Shown here piece after piece: positions 60,601-62,725 of a stretch of DNA of 64,000 nt (position 1 is the stretch's first letter; each line of letters starts with the position of its first letter). Origin of the DNA: Liolophura sinensis (Eukaryota; Mollusca; Polyplacophora; Chitonida; Chitonidae); assembly GCF_032854445.1 (NCBI RefSeq), contig NC_088301.1, positions 4,759,703 through 4,823,702 on the forward strand. The letters are read 5' to 3'. The position numbers and the translations under genes are program-made. The notes under the pieces were generated by a model that ran no database searches, was not told where the DNA came from, and saw only the letters and a program-made list of their open reading frames with translations.

Positions 60601-61319
60601 AACAACAGAATTCCGAGGACTGTTCCTGACAAACCGTCGTTAGTCTAGACTACAACCAGGATCGGGTCTATATGGGCCTACAATTGCACAGGAATATACA
60701 CGTGCTATAATTATATAACTGATCGTTAGAACCGATTTGAGAAAGAAGTCTAATGGACGTTCAATTTCCTTACCTCATCAGTGACATTCACATCGGGGGA
60801 CAACTTTTCCAAAGACCTCAGGTACTGGTCCAGAATCAGCCACTCTCCCTTTTGGGCAAGAGTCAGTACTCTCTTCCCGTGGTTTGTGGTATGGGGTTGG
60901 TGTTGGGTCTGGGGTTGGGTTTGCGGCTGCTGATGTGGTTGAGGGGCAGCAGGAGCGGCAGGCGCTACCCCCGACCCAGAACTTAACGACATAGTGTCCG
61001 CATTACTTTCCGAACTTTTGGCTAACTCACTACCAATTCCGCTAGAAATGGTAGACGCACTGGCGGCAGACGATCCTTTAACATCTTCCACACTATTCCT
61101 TATTTTAGAATCCACATTGGTTACTTTATCCTGGGGCAAAACGACAGGCTTACAGACTTCATCCGGCTTTTGTAGAATTTCACCCGTCGGCACTTTCTGC
61201 ACATCCCCTTCCGTAACTCCTACTGTTTTGTTTTCATGTTCTTCCGACGGTACCCCTTTGGGGCTCTGGGTCCCAGTATCGGAGGAGTTTGGGTCTCTGC
61301 CTCCACCTCCCGTCTCCAT
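1047..61319 (-). CDS. TRPN1: TRPN1/NompC-type mechanosensitive TRP channel, complete, 29 coding exons
   Basis: Joined exons (high to low): 60774-61319, 46483-46584, 35696-35794, 23418-23531, 22170-22274, 20476-20574, 18930-19031, 17651-17851, 17324-17422, 16627-16728, 15922-16023, 15583-15681, 15157-15285, 14051-14179, 12637-12753, 12191-12289, 11084-11284, 9953-10051, 9609-9710, 8428-8532, 7960-8061, 7575-7673, 6821-6958, 6218-6325, 5791-5988, 4825-5031, 2839-4207, 1654-1803, 1047-1258. Every intron is GT-AG and the product is 1,777 residues. It has 29 ankyrin repeats (about 183-1201), a TRPN linker, pre-S1 (about 1326), S1-S6 (about 1360-1606), a pore loop (1547-1563), the TRP helix (1617-1630) and a tail. 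Drosophila NompC also has 29 repeats and the same order of parts, and long stretches of linker and S6 agree with my memory of it. In that family the ankyrin helix tethers the plasma-membrane channel to microtubules and gates it by force in hair-like or ciliated sensory cells. Alternative: another ankyrin-rich TRP (TRPA), but the linker and TRP helix fit TRPN better. Boundaries were read by eye. Confidence 0.95.
1259..1653 (-). other. Intron 28
   Basis: AT-rich intron with a GTAAGC donor and a GCAG acceptor. I see nothing else in it. Confidence 0.7.
1654..1803 (-). CDS. TRPN1: TRPN exon 28: cytoplasmic tail, acidic segment (1658-1708)
   Basis: It begins with GT, which completes the codon opened by the final G of exon 27, giving [15 protein letters not shown]. 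An acidic run ([11 protein letters not shown]) and [14 protein letters not shown] follow. The acceptor is TTGTAG|GT and the donor GAC A|GTAAGC (phase 1). The frame stays open upstream through a 21-bp minisatellite, so a longer alternative exon is formally possible. Confidence 0.85.
1835..1981. repeat. 21-bp minisatellite, 7 copies, beside the exon 28 acceptor
   Basis: Seven copies of a unit like aacctgcttaactagatgtg plus t, with a few substitutions, begin 32 nt upstream of the exon 28 acceptor. Because 21 is a multiple of three, the minus strand is open in the exon 28 frame and reads as heptads of the form VTHLVKQ. Confidence 0.95.
2138..2250 (-). mobile_element. SINE family A, 3' fragment
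   Basis: The TTTATTTGATTGG tail end, a TTTCACTTA motif, GGCCAGCATAATGGTGGGAG and AGAGCCC match the 3' half of the other family A copies. The tRNA-like head is missing. A further scrap (ggccagtattatggtggg) lies near 2456. Confidence 0.7.
2839..4207 (-). CDS. TRPN1: TRPN exon 27: linker, transmembrane domain, pore and TRP helix (1202-1657)
   Basis: One 1,369-nt exon encodes the whole channel core. It starts [10 protein letters not shown] and includes the linker motif [14 protein letters not shown] pre-S1 hydrophobic segment is at about 1326-1347. S1 is at about 1360-1381, S2 1396-1414, S3 1425-1447, S4 1459-1481, the S4-S5 linker [11 protein letters not shown], and S5 1496-1520. An acidic Gly-rich turret precedes the pore helix and filter region [15 protein letters not shown]6 ends [15 protein letters not shown], and the TRP helix [12 protein letters not shown] follows. 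SPLNL after it is also in NompC. It ends in phase 1 (donor GTATGT). Confidence 0.96.
4208..4824 (-). other. Intron 26
   Basis: Unique-looking AT-rich sequence with no gene, array or element recognised. Confidence 0.6.
4825..5031 (-). CDS. TRPN1: TRPN exon 26: ankyrin repeats 28-29 (1133-1201)
   Basis: It has 69 residues: [20 protein letters not shown], then a degenerate last repeat ([20 protein letters not shown]) and [11 protein letters not shown]. NompC ends its ankyrin domain the same way (HDTYGLMEDKR). The donor is GTACCC. Confidence 0.93.
5032..5790 (-). other. Intron 25
   Basis: AT-rich. It opens (plus strand 5068-5088) with a short run of ctgactgact repeats. Nothing else is recognised. 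Confidence 0.6.
5791..5988 (-). CDS. TRPN1: TRPN exon 25: ankyrin repeats 26-27 (1067-1132)
   Basis: A double-repeat exon of 66 residues: [19 protein letters not shown] then [19 protein letters not shown], ending [19 protein letters not shown] matches NompC LLGQGAEINA. The donor is GTATGA. Confidence 0.93.
6218..6325 (-). CDS. TRPN1: TRPN exon 24: ankyrin repeat 25 (1031-1066)
   Basis: It has 36 residues, [19 protein letters not shown] to TTHMQ. The acceptor is TTTCAG|TGG and the donor GTAAAA. Its 5' part together with the acceptor is duplicated upstream in intron 23. Confidence 0.92.
6286..6510. repeat. Decaying tandem duplication spanning the exon 24 acceptor
   Basis: The block at about 6286-6358 (start of exon 24 plus acceptor) is followed by a diverged copy at about 6359-6437 and further eroded pieces to about 6510. 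Shared runs include actgaaagacaaaa and cagggatt, and gaggctaaatgga versus gaggctagatgga. Confidence 0.75.
6326..6820 (-). other. Intron 23
   Basis: Besides the duplicated exon 24 boundary it contains unremarkable sequence up to the exon 23 donor. Confidence 0.6.
6821..6958 (-). CDS. TRPN1: TRPN exon 23: ankyrin repeat 24 with linker (985-1030)
   Basis: It has 46 residues, [20 protein letters not shown] then [10 protein letters not shown] and a Gly-rich linker ending KELGAE. The PATVKSE motif of NompC is present as AATVKSE. The donor is GTAAGT and it is phase 0. Confidence 0.93.
6959..7574 (-). other. Intron 22
   Basis: It contains a near-perfect 31-bp palindrome at 7318-7348 (arms attgtatggga and tcccatacaat). 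No other structure is recognised. Confidence 0.6.
7575..7673 (-). CDS. TRPN1: TRPN exon 22: ankyrin repeat 23 (952-984)
   Basis: It has 33 residues, [19 protein letters not shown] to KISSKK. SSKK followed by the next exon's TGLT matches NompC NSKKLGLTPLHVAA. The donor is GTAAGT. Confidence 0.93.
7960..8061 (-). CDS. TRPN1: TRPN exon 21: ankyrin repeat 22 (918-951)
   Basis: It has 34 residues, [20 protein letters not shown] to ATDENA. The AAxGGHxxVVKALxxAGAS pattern is shared with NompC repeat 22. The donor is GTAAGT. Confidence 0.93.
8062..8427 (-). other. Intron 20
   Basis: AT-rich, with no structure recognised. Confidence 0.6.
8428..8532 (-). CDS. TRPN1: TRPN exon 20: ankyrin repeat 21 (883-917)
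   Basis: It has 35 residues, [20 protein letters not shown] to TTARNR. NompC reads GNTCAHIAAMQGSVKVIEEL and ARNK. The donor is GTAAGT. Confidence 0.93.
8533..9608 (-). other. Intron 19
   Basis: Apart from the 62-bp array it is AT-rich with no features. Confidence 0.6.
9166..9543. repeat. About 62-bp minisatellite, about 6 copies (intron 19)
   Basis: Repeated blocks of gaacccatggggaaacc, then cagttactaaagaacc, then gtccagacataaactggg. The copies vary by substitutions and small indels. The array ends about 65 nt from the exon 19 donor, but I see no similarity to the exon. Confidence 0.9.
9609..9710 (-). CDS. TRPN1: TRPN exon 19: ankyrin repeat 20 (849-882)
   Basis: It has 34 residues, [19 protein letters not shown] to LVTLANT. 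The [10 protein letters not shown] segment corresponds to NompC LFLQQHPSLV. The donor is ACT|GTAAGT. A 62-bp minisatellite ends about 65 nt downstream. Confidence 0.92.
9953..10051 (-). CDS. TRPN1: TRPN exon 18: ankyrin repeat 19 (816-848)
   Basis: It has 33 residues, [18 protein letters not shown] to NAMDE, close to Nomp[18 protein letters not shown]. The acceptor is ACAG, the donor GTACAG, and it is phase 0. Confidence 0.92.
10052..11083 (-). other. Intron 17
   Basis: It contains a SINE A copy. In 10620-10700 there is a short triplet of cgcaacttc/aagcaactt phrases (gtcaagcaacttt). The rest is plain. Confidence 0.55.
10121..10391 (+). mobile_element. SINE family A, near full length
   Basis: A degenerate tRNA-like head (ggttagcatgacat), cgcaatgacccaggagc and the box-B-like gtgagttcaaatcc are followed by the family body (ctggcttcttttcc, ctgccctgtttcctcccacc) and an AATAAATAAATAAA tail. 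Confidence 0.85.
11084..11284 (-). CDS. TRPN1: TRPN exon 17: ankyrin repeats 17-18 (749-815)
   Basis: A double-repeat exon of 67 residues: [19 protein letters not shown] then [19 protein letters not shown], ending IDVLSL. NompC has KAFINSKS and VIDILTL at the equivalent places. The donor is GTAGGA. Confidence 0.92.
11285..12190 (-). other. Intron 16
   Basis: It contains the 30-bp array. The rest is plain AT-rich sequence. Confidence 0.6.
11551..11742. repeat. 30-bp minisatellite, about 6.4 copies (intron 16)
   Basis: The unit is tgcatgtatcagcctttatt followed by ttgagtcatc. The copies are nearly identical, with tac, cac and tgc variants at the start. The 30-bp period leaves the plus strand open as a repeated peptide, which I take as an artefact. 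Confidence 0.95.
12191..12289 (-). CDS. TRPN1: TRPN exon 16: ankyrin repeat 16 (716-748)
   Basis: It has 33 residues, [19 protein letters not shown] to [15 protein letters not shown] is shared with NompC ([12 protein letters not shown]). A T-run acceptor and a GTAAAT donor place it. Confidence 0.92.
12290..12636 (-). other. Intron 15
   Basis: No structure is recognised. Confidence 0.6.
12637..12753 (-). CDS. TRPN1: TRPN exon 15: ankyrin repeat 15 (677-715)
   Basis: It has 39 residues, [20 protein letters not shown] to NKQAK. The HYCAxAGN motif matches NompC. The acceptor is TTTAG and the donor GTTAGC, both phase 0. Confidence 0.9.
12867..13112 (-). mobile_element. SINE family A with target-site duplication
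   Basis: The tail (tttatttatttgattggtg) is at the low-coordinate end and the tRNA-like head (cccatggagg side) at the high end. catgggaat flanks it at 12858-12866 and 13113-13121, consistent with a duplicated target site. Confidence 0.9.
13444..13698 (+). mobile_element. SINE family A with target-site duplication
   Basis: Head ggggcctctgtggttagcgc, body and AAATAAATAAAT tail. The flanks aaccttgcattt (13432-13443) and aaccctgcattt (13699-13710) differ by one base, as expected of an aged target-site duplication. Confidence 0.9.
14051..14179 (-). CDS. TRPN1: TRPN exon 14: ankyrin repeat 14 with inserted loop (634-676)
   Basis: It has 43 residues, [16 protein letters not shown], a charged loop (HKTFEDTD), then [18 protein letters not shown]. 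NompC has an equally placed insertion between the two helices of this repeat. The donor is GTACAT and it is phase 0. Confidence 0.88.
14523..15156. repeat. 31-bp minisatellite, about 19 copies, built from the exon 13 donor (intron 13)
   Basis: On the minus strand the unit reads cagaactgggtatgtttggt then gttctggtcag. The copy nearest the gene overlaps the 3' end of exon 13 (to about 15180), so exon 13 itself contains the twentieth unit. Each unit carries a candidate donor TGG|GTATGT or TGG|GTACGT. Confidence 0.93.
15157..15285 (-). CDS. TRPN1: TRPN exon 13: ankyrin repeat 13 with long loop (591-633)
   Basis: It has 43 residues, [18 protein letters not shown] and then a loop ending ILVNQQNW. 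NompC also carries an insertion in this repeat, ending VN plus a few residues. The donor is TGG|GTATGT. Reading past it meets TAG within three codons. The last roughly 20 nt and the donor are repeated about 19 times downstream in intron 13, so nearby alternative donors are possible and this 3' edge is less certain than the others. Confidence 0.8.
15583..15681 (-). CDS. TRPN1: TRPN exon 12: ankyrin repeat 12 (558-590)
   Basis: It has 33 residues, [20 protein letters not shown] to TQQSK. The LLxDEGDP-like motif reads LLDEGGDP here. The acceptor is CAG, the donor GTATGC, and it is phase 0. Confidence 0.92.
15922..16023 (-). CDS. TRPN1: TRPN exon 11: ankyrin repeat 11 (524-557)
   Basis: It has 34 residues, [20 protein letters not shown] to NATQE. 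The [18 protein letters not shown] signature is shared with NompC repeat 11. The donor is GTATAC. Confidence 0.92.
16024..16626 (-). other. Intron 10
   Basis: It has a short duplicated phrase (accaaacagaactc, cagttacagttata) near 16180-16255. Otherwise it is plain. Confidence 0.6.
16627..16728 (-). CDS. TRPN1: TRPN exon 10: ankyrin repeat 10 (490-523)
   Basis: It has 34 residues, [19 protein letters not shown] to LKGGT. The NompC counterpart is [18 protein letters not shown]. The donor is GTAAGT and the joins are phase 0. Confidence 0.92.
16729..17323 (-). other. Intron 9
   Basis: It contains one copy of the short dispersed repeat at about 17058-17110. Otherwise it is AT-rich and plain. Confidence 0.6.
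17324..17422 (-). CDS. TRPN1: TRPN exon 9: ankyrin repeat 9 (457-489)
   Basis: It has 33 residues, [19 protein letters not shown] to VDAKTR. A GCAG acceptor and a consensus GTAAGT donor place it. It is phase 0 on both sides. Confidence 0.9.
17651..17851 (-). CDS. TRPN1: TRPN exon 8: ankyrin repeats 7-8 (390-456)
   Basis: A double-repeat exon of 67 residues. The first repeat is [14 protein letters not shown] and the second is [15 protein letters not shown], ending [19 protein letters not shown] and LHMPNK are near-invariant TRPN motifs in the NompC sequence I recall. The donor is GTGGGT. Confidence 0.93.
17852..18929 (-). other. Intron 7
   Basis: 18150-18600 is less AT-rich than its surroundings and may be an old insertion, but I could not match it to another copy in this window. 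Confidence 0.4.
18930..19031 (-). CDS. TRPN1: TRPN exon 7: ankyrin repeat 6 (356-389)
   Basis: It has 34 residues, [20 protein letters not shown] to HILDK, with an ACAG acceptor, a GTTAGA donor and phase 0 joins. It matches NompC repeat 6 at the AAxEGDE motif. Confidence 0.9.
19384..20336. repeat. About 52-bp minisatellite, about 18 copies, built from the exon 6 3' end (intron 6)
   Basis: The plus-strand unit is catcctgaattacatttggt, gcattgatgttgacaaca and tcagcagggtaact. It aligns to 20464-20515, which contains the end of exon 6 and its donor. Copies at 19430-19560 and 19920-20040 include an extra short ctgaataactgatc phrase, showing higher-order duplication. Confidence 0.93.
20339..20442 (-). 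mobile_element. SINE family A, 3' fragment between array and exon 6
   Basis: tttatttgattggtgtttta, cgtcgtactcaaga and tggtgggaggaaactgg match the family tail half. It separates the minisatellite from its presumed parent copy in exon 6. Confidence 0.85.
20476..20574 (-). CDS. TRPN1: TRPN exon 6: ankyrin repeat 5 (323-355)
   Basis: It has 33 residues, [20 protein letters not shown] to NINAQN, close to the corresponding NompC repeat. The donor is AAT|GTAAGT. The last roughly 35 nt of this exon and the first roughly 20 nt of its intron recur about 18 times in intron 6 (see findings). Confidence 0.92.
20575..22169 (-). other. Intron 5
   Basis: It contains one copy of the short dispersed repeat (about 20840-20893). 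No other element is recognised. Confidence 0.55.
22170..22274 (-). CDS. TRPN1: TRPN exon 5: ankyrin repeat 4 (288-322)
   Basis: It has 35 residues, [14 protein letters not shown] through CRELL to RIKRK. The join to exon 4 gives a continuous repeat pair, and the CRELL motif is shared with NompC repeat 4. The donor is GTATGT. A 27-bp minisatellite starts about 35 nt upstream of the acceptor. Confidence 0.88.
22308..23150. repeat. 27-bp minisatellite with 54-bp higher order, about 30 copies (intron 4)
   Basis: The unit is gagatatgtaaaccagtagt followed by gtacata, with alternating tatgtaaacc and taggtaaacc forms that make a 54-bp dimer. It fills most of intron 4 and ends about 35 nt before the exon 5 acceptor. 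The 27-bp period gives long open frames on both strands. Confidence 0.95.
23418..23531 (-). CDS. TRPN1: TRPN exon 4: ankyrin repeat 3 (250-287)
   Basis: It has 38 residues. The repeat starts [13 protein letters not shown] and carries a slightly long loop ending FMQDK. The AG acceptor and GTCTGA donor give phase 0 joins. NompC repeat 3 has the same extended outer helix, LLRA followed by a GK motif. Confidence 0.88.
23837..24087 (-). mobile_element. SINE family A, diverged
   Basis: ttttatttatctaattgact, aagaatatttcactta, ggggaacccatgacgattcg and the head end catggaggcccc follow the family order, with more substitutions than other copies. Confidence 0.85.
24350..24475 (+). mobile_element. Possible SINE family A remnant
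   Basis: ggtggtttaccctgggcatt, gtgaaaaattcttgaagtac and a final aatcaaataaatgaata resemble an eroded 3' half. The match is loose. Confidence 0.4.
24852..25130 (-). mobile_element. SINE family B copy
   Basis: tgcttggggtttaatg, caatttttcagtcatatgac, gaggagtcatt-like text, the cttgtggc and gaagacaccagacatgacac blocks and a diverged tRNA-like end (gacctgggtttgatc) match the other family B copies. Confidence 0.8.
26095..27215. repeat. About 20-bp minisatellite with compound units (intron 3)
   Basis: gataagtaactgttatgatg and gataagtaactgtttgatg units alternate with an expanded form containing atacatacgtgtaagtaaca. About 50 or more units are present and longer blocks are themselves repeated. Confidence 0.93.
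30671..30905 (+). mobile_element. SINE family A, head truncated
   Basis: It starts within the tRNA-like head (ctttcaccaatgcagttgat), carries gtgagttcaagtccagctca and ctgcccggtttcctcccacc, and ends in AAATAAATAAATA. Confidence 0.9.
31556..31593. repeat. (TA)n microsatellite
   Basis: About 19 uninterrupted TA units. Confidence 0.95.
32173..32343 (+). CDS. Weak candidate: 56-residue frame with signal-peptide-like start
   Basis: The ATG has A at -3 and G at +4. The first roughly 28 residues (start [20 protein letters not shown]) have a short basic n-region, a hydrophobic core and small residues before a cysteine, as in a secretory signal. The frame stops after about 28 more residues. It lies antisense inside TRPN intron 3. 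The weak donor-like AGCT|GTAACC falls just after the predicted cleavage site, so it could be a first exon of a nested gene. No second exon was found and chance is quite possible. Confidence 0.2.
   Translation: MAAGRHWQCAYALVLCTASLSSPRVAHSCNLEIWTSQTTNFVKAYALFCTDMLHQH
33892..34077 (-). CDS. Weak candidate: 61-residue frame, unknown
   Basis: It starts at an ATG with A at -3 and reads [20 protein letters not shown] and onward, ending SEAWKNLL. The composition is protein-like (mixed charged and aromatic residues), unlike the low-complexity frames nearby. It matches no family I can name. It lies in the same orientation as TRPN in intron 3, but its length and the lack of flanking exons make it uncertain. 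Confidence 0.2.
   Translation of the reverse strand: MSIQGETVTINTFKFKLWDFHGDVIYDLNEKNKLTTLRPEQNMLRTYRQYLPRSEAWKNLL
34920..35170. repeat. Dispersed repeat, copy 1
   Basis: It shares an ordered series of words with 51885-52130: agttttaatctgaaatt, atgggatgtgctactttaaa, gatgccgcatcacttgtacc, and cttactttgaacagt near the end. No coding capacity or terminal repeats were seen. Confidence 0.65.
35696..35794 (-). CDS. TRPN1: TRPN exon 3: ankyrin repeat 2 (217-249)
   Basis: It has 33 residues, [14 protein letters not shown] at the start and DITIPGG at the end, with phase 0 on both sides and a GTGAGT donor. The closing PGG matches the STGG that follows repeat 2 in NompC. Confidence 0.9.
37003..37266 (-). 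mobile_element. SINE family A, full length
   Basis: The tail side is attgattgattgattggtg. The body has gtggaggaaaccagacagag and gaggaagccaacatgagctg, and the head end reads gctaaccaacagagccacag. The tRNA-like region is at the high-coordinate end. Confidence 0.9.
38278..38527 (+). mobile_element. SINE family A with perfect 12-bp target-site duplication
   Basis: ttattataatgg occurs at 38266-38277 and again at 38528-38539, immediately flanking an element that runs from agttggttagcgcgctagcg to an AAATAAATAAA tail. The start lacks the first roughly 15 bases of the tRNA-like head seen in other copies. Confidence 0.95.
39151..39480 (-). mobile_element. SINE family B copy
   Basis: cgggcttaacaatt, gaggaggagtcattc, cttcttgtggc, gctgaagacgccagacacaa, cttagtgctgagcgccaagt and the tRNA-like end gacctgggtttgatcccagg occur in family order. 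Confidence 0.85.
41135..41419 (-). CDS. Weak candidate: 94-residue frame, unknown
   Basis: The ATG-to-TAG frame begins [20 protein letters not shown], has an [10 protein letters not shown] segment, then a Thr/Ala/Glu-rich end. IxxFF after a basic stretch resembles a PCNA-binding (PIP) motif and the starts of some transposon-derived proteins, but that is speculation. The Kozak context is poor (C at -3) and no further exons were identified. Confidence 0.2.
   Translation of the reverse strand: MPRSERRVKKRSWKITETAEVCHSIVDFFGKSGGRLSTKPATVTNENSVAEPERPGTADVETTTTFEIKNTLDAANVTADVPCETSKPKNQNIL
44538..44807 (+). mobile_element. SINE family A, near full length
   Basis: Head ggtctccgtgatatggtggt tagagtgctagcgcag, a diverged box-B-like gtgagctcaagtc, body and an AAATAAATAC tail. 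Confidence 0.88.
44916..45180 (-). mobile_element. SINE family A, full length
   Basis: Tail side tttatttatttatttgatta, body ggtgggaggaaaccgggcag, head end ggccacggaggccccc. An atgtatgtatgt-like flank near 44901 and atgtatgcatgt at 45181 may be the target-site duplication. It lies 110 bp from the oppositely oriented copy at 44538. Confidence 0.9.
46483..46584 (-). CDS. TRPN1: TRPN exon 2: ankyrin repeat 1 (183-216)
   Basis: It encodes a repeat beginning [11 protein letters not shown] and ending NINQRAK, 34 residues. The acceptor is TTTCCTGTGAAA read in reverse (CACAG) and the donor is GTAACA. The junctions are phase 0 on both sides. It corresponds to the first NompC repeat (TGMTPLMYAV). The exon is isolated, 14.2 kb from exon 1 and 10.7 kb from exon 3. 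Confidence 0.9.
48719..48848 (-). mobile_element. SINE family A, head-side fragment
   Basis: Only the tRNA-like head and adjoining body are present (cgatcatccgcgggttgttg through to ctcggccacggaagc). The tail half is absent. Confidence 0.8.
49094..49432 (-). mobile_element. SINE family B, near full length with tRNA-like head
   Basis: The high-coordinate end, read on the minus strand, is gatagcacagttggtagagc gcccgcgtc and later gtcaatcctgggtc, a tRNA-like box A and box B pair. The body carries caatttttcagtcatatgac. aaatatgt-like flanks at about 49075 and 49445 may be target-site duplications. Confidence 0.88.
50178..50262 (-). mobile_element. SINE family A fragment fused to a family B copy
   Basis: The tail half of family A (ttggtgttttacgccgtact through to ccatccgca) stops abruptly and family B begins at once. 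The missing A half does not resume after the B copy. Confidence 0.8.
50263..50572 (-). mobile_element. SINE family B copy
   Basis: tgcttggggttttaacgtca, gtgcctccttgttgcaaggc, ctgatacgggtcaacc-like text and the tRNA-like head end (ctcccgaagcggacgctcta) agree closely with the copy at 49094. Confidence 0.88.
51402..51660 (-). mobile_element. SINE family A, full length
   Basis: Tail side tttatttatttcttcgattg, body gatgggaggaaaccggacat, and head end gctaagcactgagccacgga. Confidence 0.9.
51885..52130. repeat. Dispersed repeat, copy 2
   Basis: The counterpart of 34920-35170, in the same orientation, with caatgggatgcgctatctta, gatgtcgcgtcactcgtgcc, and ttacttattttgaact near the end. The two copies are roughly three-quarters alike by eye. 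Confidence 0.65.
52433..52617 (-). mobile_element. SINE family A, head-truncated, with target-site duplication
   Basis: tagctcgtcagtg lies just before the tail and tagctcgtcaatg just after the truncated head. The loss of the tRNA-like head between matching flanks fits incomplete reverse transcription. Confidence 0.9.
52772..54463 (-). mobile_element. Tc1/mariner-type DNA transposon, inactive, with about 210-bp inverted repeats
   Basis: The left end cagtgcaacaaaagtaagtt c and right end gaacttacttttgttggact g are inverted copies. The similarity extends inward about 210 bp (for example ggagtcaaccagatttttc versus gaaaaatctggttgactcc). A TA precedes the left end, while the right flank is TT, so the TA duplication is imperfect. 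It holds a broken transposase. Confidence 0.88.
53060..54028 (-). pseudogene. Tc1-like transposase pseudogene
   Basis: The start at 54028 gives an N-terminal helix-turn-helix resembling Tc1 transposases ([20 protein letters not shown], then [14 protein letters not shown]). Further on, LFTDE-type text and NPIEHL can be read, the latter followed by a TAG where the family has Trp. Frameshifts separate these pieces. Such enzymes cut and paste at TA sites, and this copy is dead. Confidence 0.82.
54533..54622. repeat. (AT)n microsatellite
   Basis: About 40 AT units preceded by an ATACATAC run, placed about 70 bp outside the right end of the Tc1-like element. Confidence 0.95.
56411..56515 (+). mobile_element. 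SINE family A, 3' fragment
   Basis: cgtttcccccagactctgct, cggtttcttccaccataatg and aacaccaataaaatt match the tail half only. Confidence 0.75.
57190..58030. repeat. About 83-bp minisatellite, about 7 diverged copies, split by a SINE
   Basis: Repeated words are gaaattactgagaaactggc, ttgagggataaaa and gaagcatgccgtggcgttcg. Copies run to about 57655, then a family B element intervenes. A further copy (gatgttcgtgtggatgttag, then gataagattcacatgcttcc) follows at about 57940. Confidence 0.75.
57657..57925 (-). mobile_element. SINE family B inserted in the 83-bp array
   Basis: tgcttgaggtttaaggtcgt, caatttttcggtcatttgac, cttcttgtggttgccgccac, gaagacaccagaaatgacac and the tRNA-like end gacccgacccgggttt. 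Confidence 0.85.
58052..58470. repeat. About 19-bp minisatellite with duplicated longer block
   Basis: attaggaccacatattc-type units recur about 18 times. A longer phrase (cagacacaatagtatcacat atgttgtagaac) appears at about 58060 and again at about 58210. Confidence 0.9.
59945..60238. repeat. 36-bp minisatellite, first part
   Basis: gttatgtatggccacaaacc followed by agttaccacattgcct, about six close copies and then eroded ones. It is interrupted by a SINE and continues at about 60435-60545 with diverged units. Confidence 0.93.
60239..60434 (+). mobile_element. SINE family A inserted in the 36-bp array, head-truncated
   Basis: It starts at tgtgagttcaagtccagctc and ends with aacaccaatcaaatacatg and aatcaaatgaataaat. 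Array-like text (acaattgtcac before, aaaccagttgtacggcc after) flanks it. Confidence 0.9.
60435..60545. repeat. 36-bp minisatellite, second part
   Basis: Diverged units (aaaccagttgtacggccata, aaattctaccagttttacca, gacaaaccagttaccacata) show that the SINE landed inside an existing array. Confidence 0.75.
60774..61319 (-). CDS. TRPN1: TRPN exon 1: N-terminal leader (residues 1-182)
   Basis: The ATG at 61319 has A at -3 and G at +4. An in-frame TAA lies 25 nt upstream (61344-61346), so this is the first possible ATG start; the longer frame back to 61340 begins with TTG. The leader is Gly/Ser/Thr-rich, with a Pro/Gln/His-rich tract around residues 125-145 followed by [20 protein letters not shown]. 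That last segment resembles the pre-ankyrin helix of NompC. The exon ends in a complete codon (phase 0) at a GTAAGG donor. No signal peptide is seen, as expected for a cytoplasmic N-terminus. Confidence 0.88.
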
Positions 61320-61500
61320 TCTTAAAACACAGGCACCCAACAGTTACCTATCCATACTGAAAAACGCTCGGTTGTGAGGGTAATCCCACAAATTTACGCT
61401 TATAAGAAAATCAAGCAGTAGCTAAACGAGAGCGGCGCGCGTGTGTATGTGTGATGCTGCAGAATGGTATTGATGGAATGCTCACAGAAGTTGGCAAAGT
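61320..61500 (-). promoter_or_regulatory. Presumed 5' UTR and proximal promoter of TRPN
   Basis: It lies immediately upstream of the start codon. A CTTATAAG (TATA-like) word is at about 61398-61405 and a GC-rich gcggcgcgcgtg patch at about 61431-61442. The position is the only strong argument; no initiator could be fixed and an upstream non-coding exon is possible. Confidence 0.3.
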
Positions 61501-61929
61501 GTGCGATACTGTGCTGAGCGATTGGTGATGTCACGGAGATCGATGCCTACTGCTGCTCACGGTGGCGGCGTATACAGGTATGCCTATAGCCTTTCCCTGC
61601 TCCTGGTACACACACCATCCCTTAGTGAGCTCCTACCCTCCCCTCCCTCTCAAGTCCACTATTTACTCCACCCATTCTACAATCGAACGCGGATGTGCTT
61701 TTTGGTTTGCGTCACCCATGCACTATCTTTGTTTCGGACCATGAGCCATAAGTTATGAACTGTTTGTCTTCACCCTTTAAGGCCACCATGGAAACGCAAG
61801 ACTTGCTGCACAGCTGGCGATTATTGGGGTCGATATTATACACTGGGGATAAATCGACACTTGGTCAAGAGTCGAAGTCGGACGTACATTCATGAAATGT
61901 TAAGGATTAAGACGGCACGTGAATACTCA

Positions 61930-62725
61930 CTGAGGCAGCTAAAACCTTTCCCATGTTACAAGCTATTCCTTGTTACAAATTTATCCAATAATACAGAGTT
62001 ATCCACTGTCACAAAGCTATGCACCGTTACAAAACTATCTACTGTCACAAAGACACACTGTTACAAAGATATGCACTGCTAGATCTGAAAGCAATCCACT
62101 GTAACAAAGCTATCCATGATTACAAATCTATCCACTGTACCTAAGCTATCAAATCAAAGCTATCCATGGTTACAAATCTATCCACTGTACCTAAGCTATC
62201 AAATCAAAGCTATCCATGGTTACAAACCTATCCACTGTAACTAAGCTATCAAATCTTACAGTTCTATCCACCGTTACAAAGCTGTACACTATTACAAAAC
62301 CATCCACTGTATACAAAGCTACGCATTGTCACAAAGTTATCTTTTCACACAGCTTTCTACTGCTACACAGCTATTCAATGTTACAGAGCTATCCACCGTT
62401 ACAAAAATATGCAGTTACAAAACCCCCCACTGTTACAAACATATATACTGTTACAAAGATGTGGACTGTTACAAAGATATGGACTGTAATTAAGCTGTCC
62501 ACCGCAAAGCTATACACTGTTATAAAGCAAAGCATCATAACAAAGCGCGCTAATAACACTAAACCATCGACTGTTTCAAAGCTCTCCTATGTACAAAGCT
62601 ATCTTCTGTTATACAGCTATCCACTATTACAAAGATATTTAGTATTACAGAGCTACCCACTGTTACATAGCTCTTCACTTTCCAGAGCCACCCGCCGTTA
62701 CACAGCTATTCACTGTTACCAAACC
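61930..62725. repeat. 19-bp minisatellite in the 5' flank, about 35 units
   Basis: tatccactgttacaaagc units with many substitutions occupy about 800 bp. A longer block (ctatccatggttacaaa, ctatccactgtacctaagc) is triplicated at about 62105-62250. Confidence 0.9.

Larger units (their letters stand above)
46585..60773 (-). other. Intron 1 (14.2 kb)
   Basis: The largest intron. It contains SINE A and B copies, a dead Tc1-like transposon, an AT microsatellite and three minisatellite regions. Stretches 46600-48700, 54700-56400 and 58500-59900 hold nothing I recognise except a G run at 55018-55030. Confidence 0.6.

Noticed and set aside
60750-61340. Longer exon 1 frame starting at 61340
   Set aside because: That position is TTG, not ATG. 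The ATG at 61319 has a good context and follows an in-frame stop at 61344-61346.
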